Positions 1 through 10,100 of a stretch of 64,000 bases of DNA are shown here, one piece after another. A model generated the notes under the pieces. It worked only from the letters and a program-made list of their open reading frames with translations. It had not been told where the DNA came from and did not search any database. Numbering within the stretch: position 1 is the stretch's first letter; each line of letters begins with the position of its first letter. Source of the stretch: Maribacter vaceletii (GTDB taxonomy: Bacteria > Bacteroidota > Bacteroidia > Flavobacteriales > Flavobacteriaceae); NCBI RefSeq assembly GCF_003634105.1, contig NZ_RBIQ01000007.1:1488001-1552000 (forward strand). The letters run 5' to 3'. A program made the position numbers and the translations under genes.

Positions 1-520
1 TATTCCAACCTTGGTTAGAAAGCAATCTATATCTTGCAGCGGCTAACCCGCAAAAGGTAGCCATAGAAGTACCGCTAACAAAACCCGCTACCGTACTTTC
101 CGGAAGATTAAAAAGTTGTTTTAACCAATTTTCTACTACGGTTTCAAGTTTTGAACCTATAGGGGATAACACATTCATGGTTGGTGATTGGTCCCAAAAC
201 GTAGCAAGGTTTTTTGCCGCCAAACCTATAGGAACAGAACTACCACATACAAACCCAAAATATCTTCCGCCCATATTGGCTACTGTGGCCGGAGAACCAT
301 AGGTATTTAAATGTTCTAAGATAGTATTTGCTTCTGAAGTTGCTGTTGGCATATCTTCATCAAAATTGGCTAAATCTTCTAAGGCTTTTTTTGTAGGATA
401 TACATTTCTGTCGAAGACATTAGTTAAATACTCGTATCCTTTTTTTTGAGCGGTTTGGTATATGCTAACATCTTGTATATCGGCATACATTTTATCTTGA
501 ATAGTACCTTTTTTTTCCAT
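1..520 (-). CDS. PLP-dependent group II decarboxylase, N-terminal part (cut by window edge)
   Basis: The frame opens at an ATG (complement of 518-520) and runs off the left edge, giving about 173 residues. The readable part fits the start of a group II amino-acid decarboxylase (aromatic-L-amino-acid/glutamate/diaminobutyrate decarboxylase type). It has a helical N-terminus, then GSPATVANMGGRYFGFVCGS, then the WDQSPTMNVLSP and GFVSGTSMATFCGLAAAR segments that shape the PLP pocket. The PLP-binding lysine lies outside the window, so substrate cannot be judged. It is divergent from the MocR-type regulator at 622 with 101 bp between the starts, which suggests that regulator controls it. Confidence 0.8.
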   Translation of the reverse strand, partial: MEKKGTIQDKMYADIQDVSIYQTAQKKGYEYLTNVFDRNVYPTKKALEDLANFDEDMPTATSEANTILEHLNTYGSPATVANMGGRYFGFVCGSSVPIGLAAKNLATFWDQSPTMNVLSPIGSKLETVVENWLKQLFNLPESTVAGFVSGTSMATFCGLAAARYRLLSNQGWN

Positions 521-568
521 AATTAGAGATTATAATAAATTCTTATCAAAGATGTTTTAAATAAAAAT

Positions 569-610
569 ACCATAACAGATGCAGTTTTTGTAATTTTAAC
601 CAGTACAGAT
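569..610. promoter_or_regulatory. Direct repeat, candidate MocR operator
   Basis: ACCATAACAGAT (569-580) and ACCAGTACAGAT (599-610) match at 10 of 12 positions and start exactly 30 bp apart, about three helical turns. They lie in the divergent spacer between the decarboxylase and the MocR gene. MocR proteins such as GabR and PdxR are known to bind spaced direct repeats as head-to-tail dimers, so this is a reasonable operator. Binding itself is inferred. Confidence 0.45.
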
Positions 611-621
611 AATTTTTATTA

Positions 622-2055
622 ATGAAAAATACTTCCAAGACCTTCTTATATAACAATATTGCTTCCGCAATTGAAGAACAAATTAATAGTGGAGTTTTAA
701 AATTGGGGGACAAATTACCATCTGTTAGGATTCTTAAAAAAGAATATGGGGTAAGTGTAAGTACTATTTTAGAGGCATATTATAGACTAGAAGCTAAAAG
801 TTTAATAGAATCTAGACCCCGATCTGGTTATTACGTTATTTTTTCAAAAGATAAATTATTAAAAAGCCCGGAAAAGACTGCACCTAATTCTAAAGCTTCT
901 CATAAAAGTAAAGCAGAAATAATTATAGATTTTTACCAAACTATAAATGAAAAAGACATTGTAAATTTTTCATTAGGAGTACCAGCTCCTGAACTTTTAC
1001 CAGTTGCCAAACTGAGCAAAACAATGCATGAAACGATAATACATTTAAAAGCAGGAGGCACATATTATGATACAATACAGGGTAGTGAAAACCTTAGAAG
1101 ACAAATTGCACAAAGAACGCTCTTATGGGGAGGCAATTTAAAGGAAGAAGATATAGTTATTACGGCAGGTTGTACTAACGCACTGTCCTTATCATTAATG
1201 GTAGTAACTAATCCAGGAGATACTATTGTAGTAGAAAGCCCAGTTTTTTTTGGAATATTGCAATTAGCAAATACTTTGGGTTTACGTGTTATAGAGTTAC
1301 CAACAGAATCTTCTTCTGGAATGGATTTAAATGTTTTAAAAAAAGTATTGAGAAAGCAAGATGTTAAGGCCATAGTTTTAATCTCTAATTTTAATAATCC
1401 ACTTGGGAGTATTATGCCCGATTCTCATAAAAAAGAAATTGTAAAAATTATTAAAGAATACCAAATACCATTAATAGAAGATGATATTTGTGGTGAAATT
1501 TATTATGGAAAAAATAGGCCAAGTACTTGTAAATCTTTTGACGACAGTGGATTAGTAATGTGGGTTGGTTCATTTTCTAAAACTTTAGCAGGTGGTTACC
1601 GTGTAGGGTGGGTAGCACCAGGGAGATTTTTAAAAGAAATTTTGCGTTTAAAACTCTGTTTATCTTCTTCTACAACAACAATTACGCAAGAAACAATTGC
1701 TAATTTTTTAATGAAAGGAAGGTATGATTATCATTTAAGAAAGTTAAGGCAAACGTTACACGCCAATAGCCTAAAATATATTACTACAATAGGAGAATAT
1801 TTTCCAAAAGATACAAGAGTAACAAAACCACAAGGAAGTTTTCTTTTGTGGGTAGAACTTAATCCTAAAATAAATGTAAAAGAGGTATTTAATAAAGCAA
1901 AAGAAAAAGGGGTGGTTTTTAGTCCGGGTACTATTTTTACACTACAAAATCAGTATCAAAATTGTATGCGTCTTAGTTATGGTTTACCGTGGAGTATTGA
2001 AGTTGAAAAAGCTTTAAAACAATTAGGGAAACTTTTAAAAAACAGTAGCCTTTAA
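622..2055 (+). CDS. MocR-family regulator (GntR HTH plus aminotransferase domain)
   Basis: This 477-residue protein joins an N-terminal GntR winged helix (about 8-72, with LGDKLPSVRILKKEYGVS and an ESRPRSGYYV wing) to a class I aminotransferase-fold domain (about 110-470). The fold domain has the SNFNNPLG segment and a PLP-binding lysine at K320 in SFSKTLAGGYRVGW, so cofactor binding looks intact. Such proteins are PLP-responsive transcription factors. The divergent neighbour is a PLP decarboxylase and the spacer carries a 30-bp-spaced direct repeat, so local control is likely. The 3' end overlaps the convergent gene at 2035 by 21 bp. Confidence 0.9.
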   Translation: MKNTSKTFLYNNIASAIEEQINSGVLKLGDKLPSVRILKKEYGVSVSTILEAYYRLEAKSLIESRPRSGYYVIFSKDKLLKSPEKTAPNSKASHKSKAEIIIDFYQTINEKDIVNFSLGVPAPELLPVAKLSKTMHETIIHLKAGGTYYDTIQGSENLRRQIAQRTLLWGGNLKEEDIVITAGCTNALSLSLMVVTNPGDTIVVESPVFFGILQLANTLGLRVIELPTESSSGMDLNVLKKVLRKQDVKAIVLISNFNNPLGSIMPDSHKKEIVKIIKEYQIPLIEDDICGEIYYGKNRPSTCKSFDDSGLVMWVGSFSKTLAGGYRVGWVAPGRFLKEILRLKLCLSSSTTTITQETIANFLMKGRYDYHLRKLRQTLHANSLKYITTIGEYFPKDTRVTKPQGSFLLWVELNPKINVKEVFNKAKEKGVVFSPGTIFTLQNQYQNCMRLSYGLPWSIEVEKALKQLGKLLKNSSL

Positions 2056-2670
2056 TAAAAGACCTTTGTCATTGTAAATTTTCCACTCACCACTTTTTTT
2101 ACCATCAAGATAATTTCCTTCGTCATGGATTTTACCATTTTTGTAAAAAGACGTCCACCTACCGTTAGGTTTATTATTTACATAATTTTCTATATGTGAT
2201 ATTTCTCCAGAATCGTAATAAGATTTCCATTCCCCTGTAGCTCCTTCTGGATTATAGATTCTTATATATTTTAGCGTACCGTCTTTCGCATAATGCTTCC
2301 AGACACCATCTTTATTATTGTTTATATGGTTTCCTCCAAAGTATAATTGTCCGTTAAAGTGGTAGGCTTTCCATTCTCCGTCTAAAATATCATCTTTAAA
2401 AGTTTCTATTTTAAATACTTTACCGTTGCTATAATAGCGAGTCCATTTTCCGTTTTTTTTATTATTAATGAGCTGTCCTGTTAGCATTACATCTCCATTT
2501 TCAAAAAAGTCCTTTACATCTATAATTTCTTTCTCATAAGAAATAGTAACGCCTGTTTTTTCCCTGGATTTGTTACTTGTATTACAGCTCTGGAACAGCA
2601 TAGAAATTAATAGTAAAAACAGATAAGTTTTCAATGTATATTTTTTTAGAGTGAGTTCCATTCTTCCCAA
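2035..2670 (-). CDS. YwqK/MORN-like repeat lipoprotein
   Basis: The 211-residue product starts with a basic stretch and a hydrophobic signal (YLFLLLISMLFQSC) whose lipobox cysteine is at residue 29. It is therefore probably a lipoprotein. The rest is about six repeats of the form G.W..Y..NGK....Y..G...G, typical of MORN_2/YwqK-type proteins. Databases often name these 'toxin-antitoxin YwqK family antitoxin', but nothing here supports a toxin system. The first ATG lies inside the preceding gene; the ATG at 2661 (residue 4) is an alternative start. It ends inside the tail of the convergent MocR gene. Confidence 0.75.
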   Translation of the reverse strand: MGRMELTLKKYTLKTYLFLLLISMLFQSCNTSNKSREKTGVTISYEKEIIDVKDFFENGDVMLTGQLINNKKNGKWTRYYSNGKVFKIETFKDDILDGEWKAYHFNGQLYFGGNHINNNKDGVWKHYAKDGTLKYIRIYNPEGATGEWKSYYDSGEISHIENYVNNKPNGRWTSFYKNGKIHDEGNYLDGKKSGEWKIYNDKGLLLKATVF

Positions 2671-3185
2671 TTATGAGGTTCTTTTCTTCCATCCCAAAAA
2701 TACTTAAAAGGTAAGGCACTTTCTTGCCATGGCGCTAATGGGTATATATCGTAATTGTCCTTAAAATCATATAAACCATACGTAGGGTTATCTCCCCAAA
2801 AGAACTCAAACTTTACTGTTTCCTTAATCTCATTAAGATATACACTGCCAAGTATTACATGGTGGGTAGATCCGCTAACAGGTGCAGTAAATGCCTTGGC
2901 GCCTTCAATTTTTAAAATTGTACCAAGAGGGATTTTATAAATTGGGTTAGAAGATTCATAGAAATTAGAATTAGTCAGGTCTATAATATAAGGGTTTTCT
3001 AAAGAGTGTTTATGTATGGTTATATAGCATTCTTGTTTGGTTTTTAAGGCTTTATTGATAATAGTAGTATAAGGGTGCTTGTTAGATAGGTCTTTAATTT
3101 TTGTTCTAAAACTTAAATAAAAAGACCCAGCAATTAGTATACTTCCAATAATTAGTGTTCCAATAATTATGTTTTTTAAACTCAT
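2646..3185 (-). CDS. Membrane-anchored protein of unknown function
   Basis: The product has 179 residues. A single hydrophobic segment at about 5-26 (IIIGTLIIGSILIAGSFYL) is followed by a basic patch and a soluble, probably periplasmic, domain of about 145 residues rich in aromatic residues (FFWGDNPTYGLYDF, FKYFWDGRKEPHNWEEW). I do not recognise a family. It overlaps the following YwqK-like gene by 25 bp and lies just downstream of the PorP/SprF gene, so it may be cotranscribed with them. Confidence 0.6.
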   Translation of the reverse strand: MSLKNIIIGTLIIGSILIAGSFYLSFRTKIKDLSNKHPYTTIINKALKTKQECYITIHKHSLENPYIIDLTNSNFYESSNPIYKIPLGTILKIEGAKAFTAPVSGSTHHVILGSVYLNEIKETVKFEFFWGDNPTYGLYDFKDNYDIYPLAPWQESALPFKYFWDGRKEPHNWEEWNSL

Positions 3186-3195
3186 AAAAAGTAAT

Positions 3196-4128
3196 TTAAT
3201 CTATTGCATACCCATCTCCAAATTGGTAACTTAAAATAAGTCCATGGGTATTTCCTAGAGGAGAATCATTAGTTGCCAGATTGTAATTATAGATTGCTCT
3301 TACATTATCAAAGACATAAATACCTGCTAATATGTTTATAGAGTTATTGGTTCTATAGCCAGTACCAATTTCAAATTTATTTCTAAAACTTACGGCGACA
3401 TTAATATCCGCTTGTAACGCGGCACCATCTTCATATTTTAATAATACATTAGGCTTTATCATTAAATCTTGAAAACGATTGTTAAAGAATCGATATCCGA
3501 AGTAACCGTAATAAGGGCTGTTTAAGTTTATATTATCATCTGTAGCTAATGCATCTCCTAAAATATTTGGAGTAGAAACGCCAACATAAAAAGAAGCATG
3601 ATTAAATAAGAAGCCTAAACCAATAGTAGGTATAGAACCATTAATATCTTGTGCAAAATTTTGATCTCCAATAATACCTAGCTGGGTTAAATTATCTTGG
3701 TATTGTTGTAAACCAGCTGTAATGCCAAAAGATAACACTCCAGCATCATAAAGTTGCCAATAGGGTCTATTACTCTTAAAATCGAAAAATATTTTATAAG
3801 AATAAGAAGCAAAGAAACTGGTTGACGTAGTCACGCCAATTTGATCTCTAATAATACCTGCTCCTAAACCAACTTTGTTACGATTAAGAGAGCCATGACC
3901 ACTTAGAGAAAATGTTCTTGGACTACCATCAAACTGATTAAAAAAACCAGAATTACTCATGGAGAGTTCTGTATTTTCTGTTAAGCCAGCATAGGCTGCA
4001 TTTATGATAAACGGATTATAATTATATTCTGTAAATGTTGGTGTTTGTTGACTCCACATTACATTACTTGATAAGATAGACAGCAAAACACCTAGTGCTA
4101 GCGTGCCAATAGTTTTGTTTATTTTCAT
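3196..4128 (-). CDS. PorP/SprF family type IX secretion outer-membrane protein
   Basis: The 310-residue product has a signal peptide (cleavage near residue 26), then the family's opening QQTPTFTEYNYNPFIINAAYAG and a beta-rich barrel with many alternating strands (GLGAGIIRDQIG, YWQLYDAGVLSFGITAGLQQY). PorP/SprF proteins sit in the outer membrane. In Flavobacteriia they are commonly encoded next to large adhesins carrying a type B type IX sorting domain, to which they are thought to be dedicated partners. Here the partner gene lies 4 bp upstream, so the two are almost certainly cotranscribed. Confidence 0.9.
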   Translation of the reverse strand: MKINKTIGTLALGVLLSILSSNVMWSQQTPTFTEYNYNPFIINAAYAGLTENTELSMSNSGFFNQFDGSPRTFSLSGHGSLNRNKVGLGAGIIRDQIGVTTSTSFFASYSYKIFFDFKSNRPYWQLYDAGVLSFGITAGLQQYQDNLTQLGIIGDQNFAQDINGSIPTIGLGFLFNHASFYVGVSTPNILGDALATDDNINLNSPYYGYFGYRFFNNRFQDLMIKPNVLLKYEDGAALQADINVAVSFRNKFEIGTGYRTNNSINILAGIYVFDNVRAIYNYNLATNDSPLGNTHGLILSYQFGDGYAID

Positions 4129-4132
4129 TGGT

Positions 4133-7100
4133 TTAACGCTTTATTACTACGTATCCTTTTGTTTTTCCTAGAATAGTTTCTCCTTCAACTTGAATATTAA
4201 AAAAGTAGGTCCCTTCTGGTAATTGGCCAGCACCCATTTTTGTTTTTAAATTGGCATCGCCACGGAAAACGGCAGAATTATTATCGTAATTTTTTATTTC
4301 AAATACGGCATCTCCCCATCTATTGTAAATCATCACTATATTTTCAGGGTAGTATTCTATATTATCAATATGCCAGTAATCATTAATGCCATCCCCATCT
4401 GGAGAAAAACCATATTTAGTTTCATCTTCTGGAATAACTGTGGTAAAAGATTGTTCTTCACATTGTATGGCATCTCCTTTACTATTGTATGGTGTAATAG
4501 TCACATATATTTGCGTATCAAAAGGATATTCTTCCATTGGGGCATAATTTGTATTAGTTCCCATATCCAAATTATTTACAATGTCAGTTCCGCCAGGAGA
4601 GGTCCCTAACGATAAACGATAACCATCAGTTTTTTCTACTTCTTCCCAAGAAATACTACTTTCTAATGGCACCTCATTTTCACCATTAAAAGGACTGGAT
4701 AATTGGGAGCATGTAGGAACTATAATTTCGGTTTCAAAACTTTCGGATGTACATCCAACGGCTTCACCAGAGGTATTATAAGGAACAATAGAAACGTATA
4801 TTAAACTCTCAGAAGGTAAATCTTCGGCAAAAGTGTAACTAGTTAAAGAAGCTACATCTTCATTATTTACAATTTCTGTTCCGTTTGGAGATATGCCAAC
4901 TGAAATTCTATATCCATCTGCGTCAAAGCTCGGATTCCAGGAAATGTCAGTCAAAACAGAAACTTCAGTTGCATTGTTTAATGGAGACATTAAATTTGTA
5001 CAAGGTGGTATTGGCCTTACCGTAAAACTTTCTGAGGTACAACCAATAGCATCACCAACTTCATTATATGGTATAATGGTAACTGTAACTACTTCTCCTG
5101 GAGCAAAATCATCAGAAAAAGTATGTGAATTACCAGTTACTATTAAGTCGGTTTGGTTATTGGCAGTTGTATTACTTCCCGTAATACTTAATTTGTAGCC
5201 ATCTGCATTAGTTGCCGTATTCCAAGTAATTTCATTTACTTCTGTTACCACAGCGTTATTTAATGGAGCGATTAAGTTAGTACATAGTGGTACAGATTTA
5301 ATAGTGAATGTTTCTGCGGTACAACCTATGGCATCCCCAACTTCATTATAAGGAACTAATGTAACTGTAACAGTTTCTCCTTGTTCAAAATCGTTTGTAA
5401 AATTGTAAGTAGTACCTGTAGTAATATCTAAATTGGTCACATTATTTGCAGTACTACTACTTGCGGTAACAGTTAATTTGTATCCATTAGCATTACTGGC
5501 AGCATTCCATTCTATATTGGTAGCAACAGCTACATCTGTAGTGCCATTTGCGGGTGTTATTAAATTAGTACAGGTTGGAACGGGTTTTATGGTAAAGCTC
5601 TCTGAAGTACATCCAATAGCATCACCAGCTGTATTATATGGTACTAATGTTACAGTAACAGTTTCTCCTTGTTCAAAATCGTTTGTAAAAGTATAAGTAG
5701 CTCCAGAAGTAATATCTAATTCGGTTACATTATTTACAGTACTAGTACTTGCATTAACTGTTAACTTATAACCATCAGCATCAGTAATAGAAGTCCATTC
5801 TATAGTTGTATTAACAGCTACATCTGTAGCGCCATTTGCTGGTGTTATTAAATTAGTACAGTTTGGAACAGCTTTTATGGTAAAGCTTTCTGAAGAACAA
5901 CCTATAGCATCCCCAACAGAATTGTAAGGTATAATGGTTACTGTAACGGTTTCTCCTTGTTCAAAATCATTTGCAAAAATGTAAGTAGTGCCTGCAGTTA
6001 TATCTTCATCCGTAATATTGTTTGCAGTGCTACTACTTGCTAAAACAGTAAGTTTATAGCCATCTGCATTTGCGCTTGCGTTCCATTCCAGATTAGTAGC
6101 AAGAGCAACATCCACTGCTCCATTGGTAGGAGTTGTTAAAGTTGTACATGTTGGTACCGGTGGAGGAATAATTGTAAAACTTTCCGAAGAACAAGGCCCT
6201 ACAGCATCACCAGTGCTATTGTAAGGTACAATAGTAACCGTAACGGTTTCTCCTCTTTCAAAGTCATTAGCAAAATTGTACGTAGTACCTGTAGTTACAT
6301 CAAAATCTGTCAAATTATTTGCAGTACTATTACTTGCTGTTACGGTTAATTTATAGCCGTCTGTATTACTGCTCGCATTCCATTCAATACTGGTGTCTAC
6401 GGGAACATTTGTAGCTCCATTTGCTGGAGTTGCTAGTGTGGTACATAAAGGAGCACCATCGGTAGTAAAACTTTCTTCAGTACAACCAACAGCATCGCCA
6501 TTAGTATTATATGGAGTTACTGTTACATAAATAACTGTACTTTCCGGTAAATCGGAAGCAAGGTCATGTGTTAATACATTAGTTACATCTCCAGAGTAAA
6601 TATCGGAACCTCCACTAGAAGTACCTACAGATAATTTATACCCTGTAGCCGATGTTAACTCCGTCCAACTCAAATTAGTTGCTGGGTCTACGGCAGTAGC
6701 GCCATTAATTGGTGCTGTTAGCGTAGTGCAAGATGGTGGACTAGTTGAGTCGCCAGTGGTAAAAGTTTCTTCGATACAACCCGTTGCATCCCCTTCAGCA
6801 TTATAAGGAATAATGGTTACATAATGCATTCTAGCTTCTTGTAAATCAACAGGAATATCATAGGTATTAGCGCCAACAACATCTGCATTGTTTACTATTT
6901 CTATACCGCCAGAGGTAGTACCTACAATTACTAGGTAACCTGTAGCATTAGAAACGGCTGTCCAACTTAAATGGGTGTCAATTGCAATATCGGTAGCACC
7001 GTTAACAGGGCTAGTTAAGTTTGTGCAAGTTGGTGGAACAGGAATTATCTCGGTATGGAAACTTTCTTCGGTACAGCTATCTGCGTCCCCTTCATCATTA

Positions 7101-10100
7101 TAAGGAATTATAGTGACGAAAATATCACTATCTTCAGGTAGGTCGCTAGTAAAATCATAACTAGTAACATTATTTACATCTTCTGCATTAAGAATATCAC
7201 TAGCTCCAGTAGAAGTTCCAACTGTAATTTTATATCCATCCGCATTGGAAATAGGATTCCAACTCAAATCACTAGTTACGGCTACATCTGTTGCAGCATG
7301 TAACGGCTCGGTTAAACTGGTACATTCAGGTATGGTAGCAGGACTACTGGAAATAGTAAAGCTTTCTTCGGCACAAGGCCCCACAGCATCTCCTTCTGTA
7401 TTAAAAGGAATCAAGGTTACGTAGATAGTATCTCCAGTATTAAAATCTGATGCAAATTCGTATGAAGTTTCATTGGTAATGGTAATATTATCTACAATAT
7501 CATTTCCGCCTGCAGTGGTGCCCACCGTTAAGCGGTATCCTTCTGCATATAAGGCATGCTCCCATGTAATGTTGGTGTTTACAGGTACATCTGTATCGCC
7601 ATTGAGCGGAGATGTTAGTAGCGTACAATCTGGTATTGGGCAATCGCGAACATCTTGGTCAAACGTCCATCCAAAATTATCGATCATAGACTGTCTTTCT
7701 TCCTGTGCATCGCAATACGGTAAATCTTCTGCACCAAGTGTAATACCAGTAGTTAAGTTTTGCTCGGACCAAGCAATTAAAGTAGTATCATAATTTTCTC
7801 TTATGAGTGCAGTATTATCCAGCATATCTCGCATATCGGTAACACCATTAACATCCCAATCCGCTAAACTTTGGTTTAAAGCAATGGCATTATCGAACAT
7901 AGAACGCATAGTTACATTACCAGGATTCCATAAATCCATAGGTTGGTTGTATGCCGATGCATTTCTAAACATATAGTCCATATTGCTTACACCCGCTATA
8001 CGCCAGTTATTTAGGTCTTGGTTAAAGGCAGTTGCGCCACTGAACATTTCTTCCATGGTGGTTACGCCTCTAACGTTCCAATCACCAATGTTCTCATTAA
8101 AAGTACTTGCATCTTTAAACATGTCTTCCATAGTGGTTACAGAAGCTACGTTCCAAGAGTTCATGGTTTGGTTATAACTGGTAGCACCATTAAACATAGC
8201 TCTCATAGTAGTTACAAAAGAAACATTCCATGGGTCTATGTTTTGGTTAAATGCTGTTGCTCCACTAAACATTTCTTGCATAGTTAAAGCTTCGCCTGTA
8301 TTCCAATTCGATATTGGTTCATTAAAAGCCAAGGCATTTTTAAACATGGCTTCAAAATTGGTTACTACCGCAGTGTTCCAATTATTTAAATTTTGGTTAA
8401 ATACTGCAGCATCTTCAAACATAGATTCCATTAGTGTTACTGAACTAACGTTCCATGTATTTATAGGTTGGTTGAACAATGTAGCATCTTCGAACATTTG
8501 GCTCATATTTGCTACGGCACTCACATCCCAATTATCTAAAGATTGATTAAAAGTTCCTGAACCTCTGAACATGGCTGACATGTTTACAACAGAATTTACA
8601 TCCCAACTATTTAAGGGCTGGTTAAACGCAGTTGCATAGCTGAACATGTACGATGTGTTTAAAACATTGGTTACGTTCCAACTGTCAATATCTTGATCAA
8701 AAAGCGTAGAGCCGCTAAACATACTTCTCATATTGGTTACGTTACTTACGTTCCAATTACTCAATGGTTGATTAAATAATGGTGTAGTACTGAACATAGA
8801 TTCCATGTTGGTTACATTGCCAACGTCCCATGAATTTAAAGGGCTGTCATATGCTCTTGCTGTATTGAACATTCCTCTCATACTGGTAACATTACTTACA
8901 TCCCAATTATCTATGTTTTGATTAAAAAGTTCGGCTGAATTGAACATCTCCTCCATACTGGTAACATTTGTAACAATCCAATTGTTAAGTGGCTGATCAA
9001 ATAATTCTGCCCTTTGGAACATAGATCTCATTGCTGTTACATTAGAAACATTCCATGAATTAAGGGGTTGGTCAAAGGCATCAGTATTAGCAAACATGTA
9101 TTGCATTGAAGTAACGTTTTCAACATCCCAAGTATCAATATTTTGATTAAATGCCTGAGCGGCGTTAAACATATTATCCATTGTGGTTACATTGCTTACA
9201 TCCCAATTATTTAATGGTTGATTGAAAATGTATGCCTGATAGAACATATTGCTCATATTCGTAACATTACTAACATCCCAATTATTAATGTCATTGTTAA
9301 AGAGCCATGCCCTTCTGAACATACGAGACATGTTTGTCACTTGAGTTAAATTAGGGATATCTGTAGCATTGTACTCCATATTCTCACAGAAATAGAAAGC
9401 CTGATTCATACTTTGCCAGACTTGGTCACCCCATTGATCCATAGAAATAAGTTTAAGGTTATCTTTATTACTTGAATCTTGACGGAACGAAGGGAAATCT
9501 CCAATAATTGCAATGGTATAAATTCCTGGAGTTAAGTAAGTATGTGTTATATCTGTAGAAACATTATTATCATATTGCCCATCTCCCCAATCAATATTGA
9601 AATCATAGGTTAAATAATCAGGATAACCATCATTTAGCTCAATTCTATATTGATTAGCTGCGGTAGAATTGGAATCTAAATTTCTAGTATCAATAGTGAT
9701 TTTAAAAACATCGGTTCTGTTTACCCAACTCTCAACTACAGTAAAACTAATTTCTTGACAGCCTACGGCATCCCCTTCTCCATTATAAGGTACAACGGTA
9801 ACATATACTGTATCATTAGCCATAAATTCATTGGTAAAATCTAAACCAACGGTATTACCTACATCATAATTATTAGCGGTGTTTCCTCCAATAGTGGCAT
9901 AATTTCGTACGCCACCACGTTCAATTTCTAAAGTAACTTTGTAACCTGTAGCATTTGGAGCAGGATCCCAACGAATATCACTATTCGCAGGCGTAGCTGT
10001 ATCACTGGCATGTGGCATGGTAATTTCAGTACATAACACATAAGAACAATTAACGGCATCTCCTGTAATGGTCCACCCATCATCATCTATTAAACTTTGT

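Noticed and set aside
2035-2670. Antitoxin of a toxin-antitoxin system
   Set aside because: The YwqK antitoxin name is often copied in databases, but the protein is a lipoprotein with MORN-like repeats and no toxin gene is adjacent. The same holds for 28077-28562.
4440-7650. CRISPR-like or satellite repeat array
   Set aside because: The periodic DNA is explained by tandem Fn3-like protein modules in a continuous reading frame.
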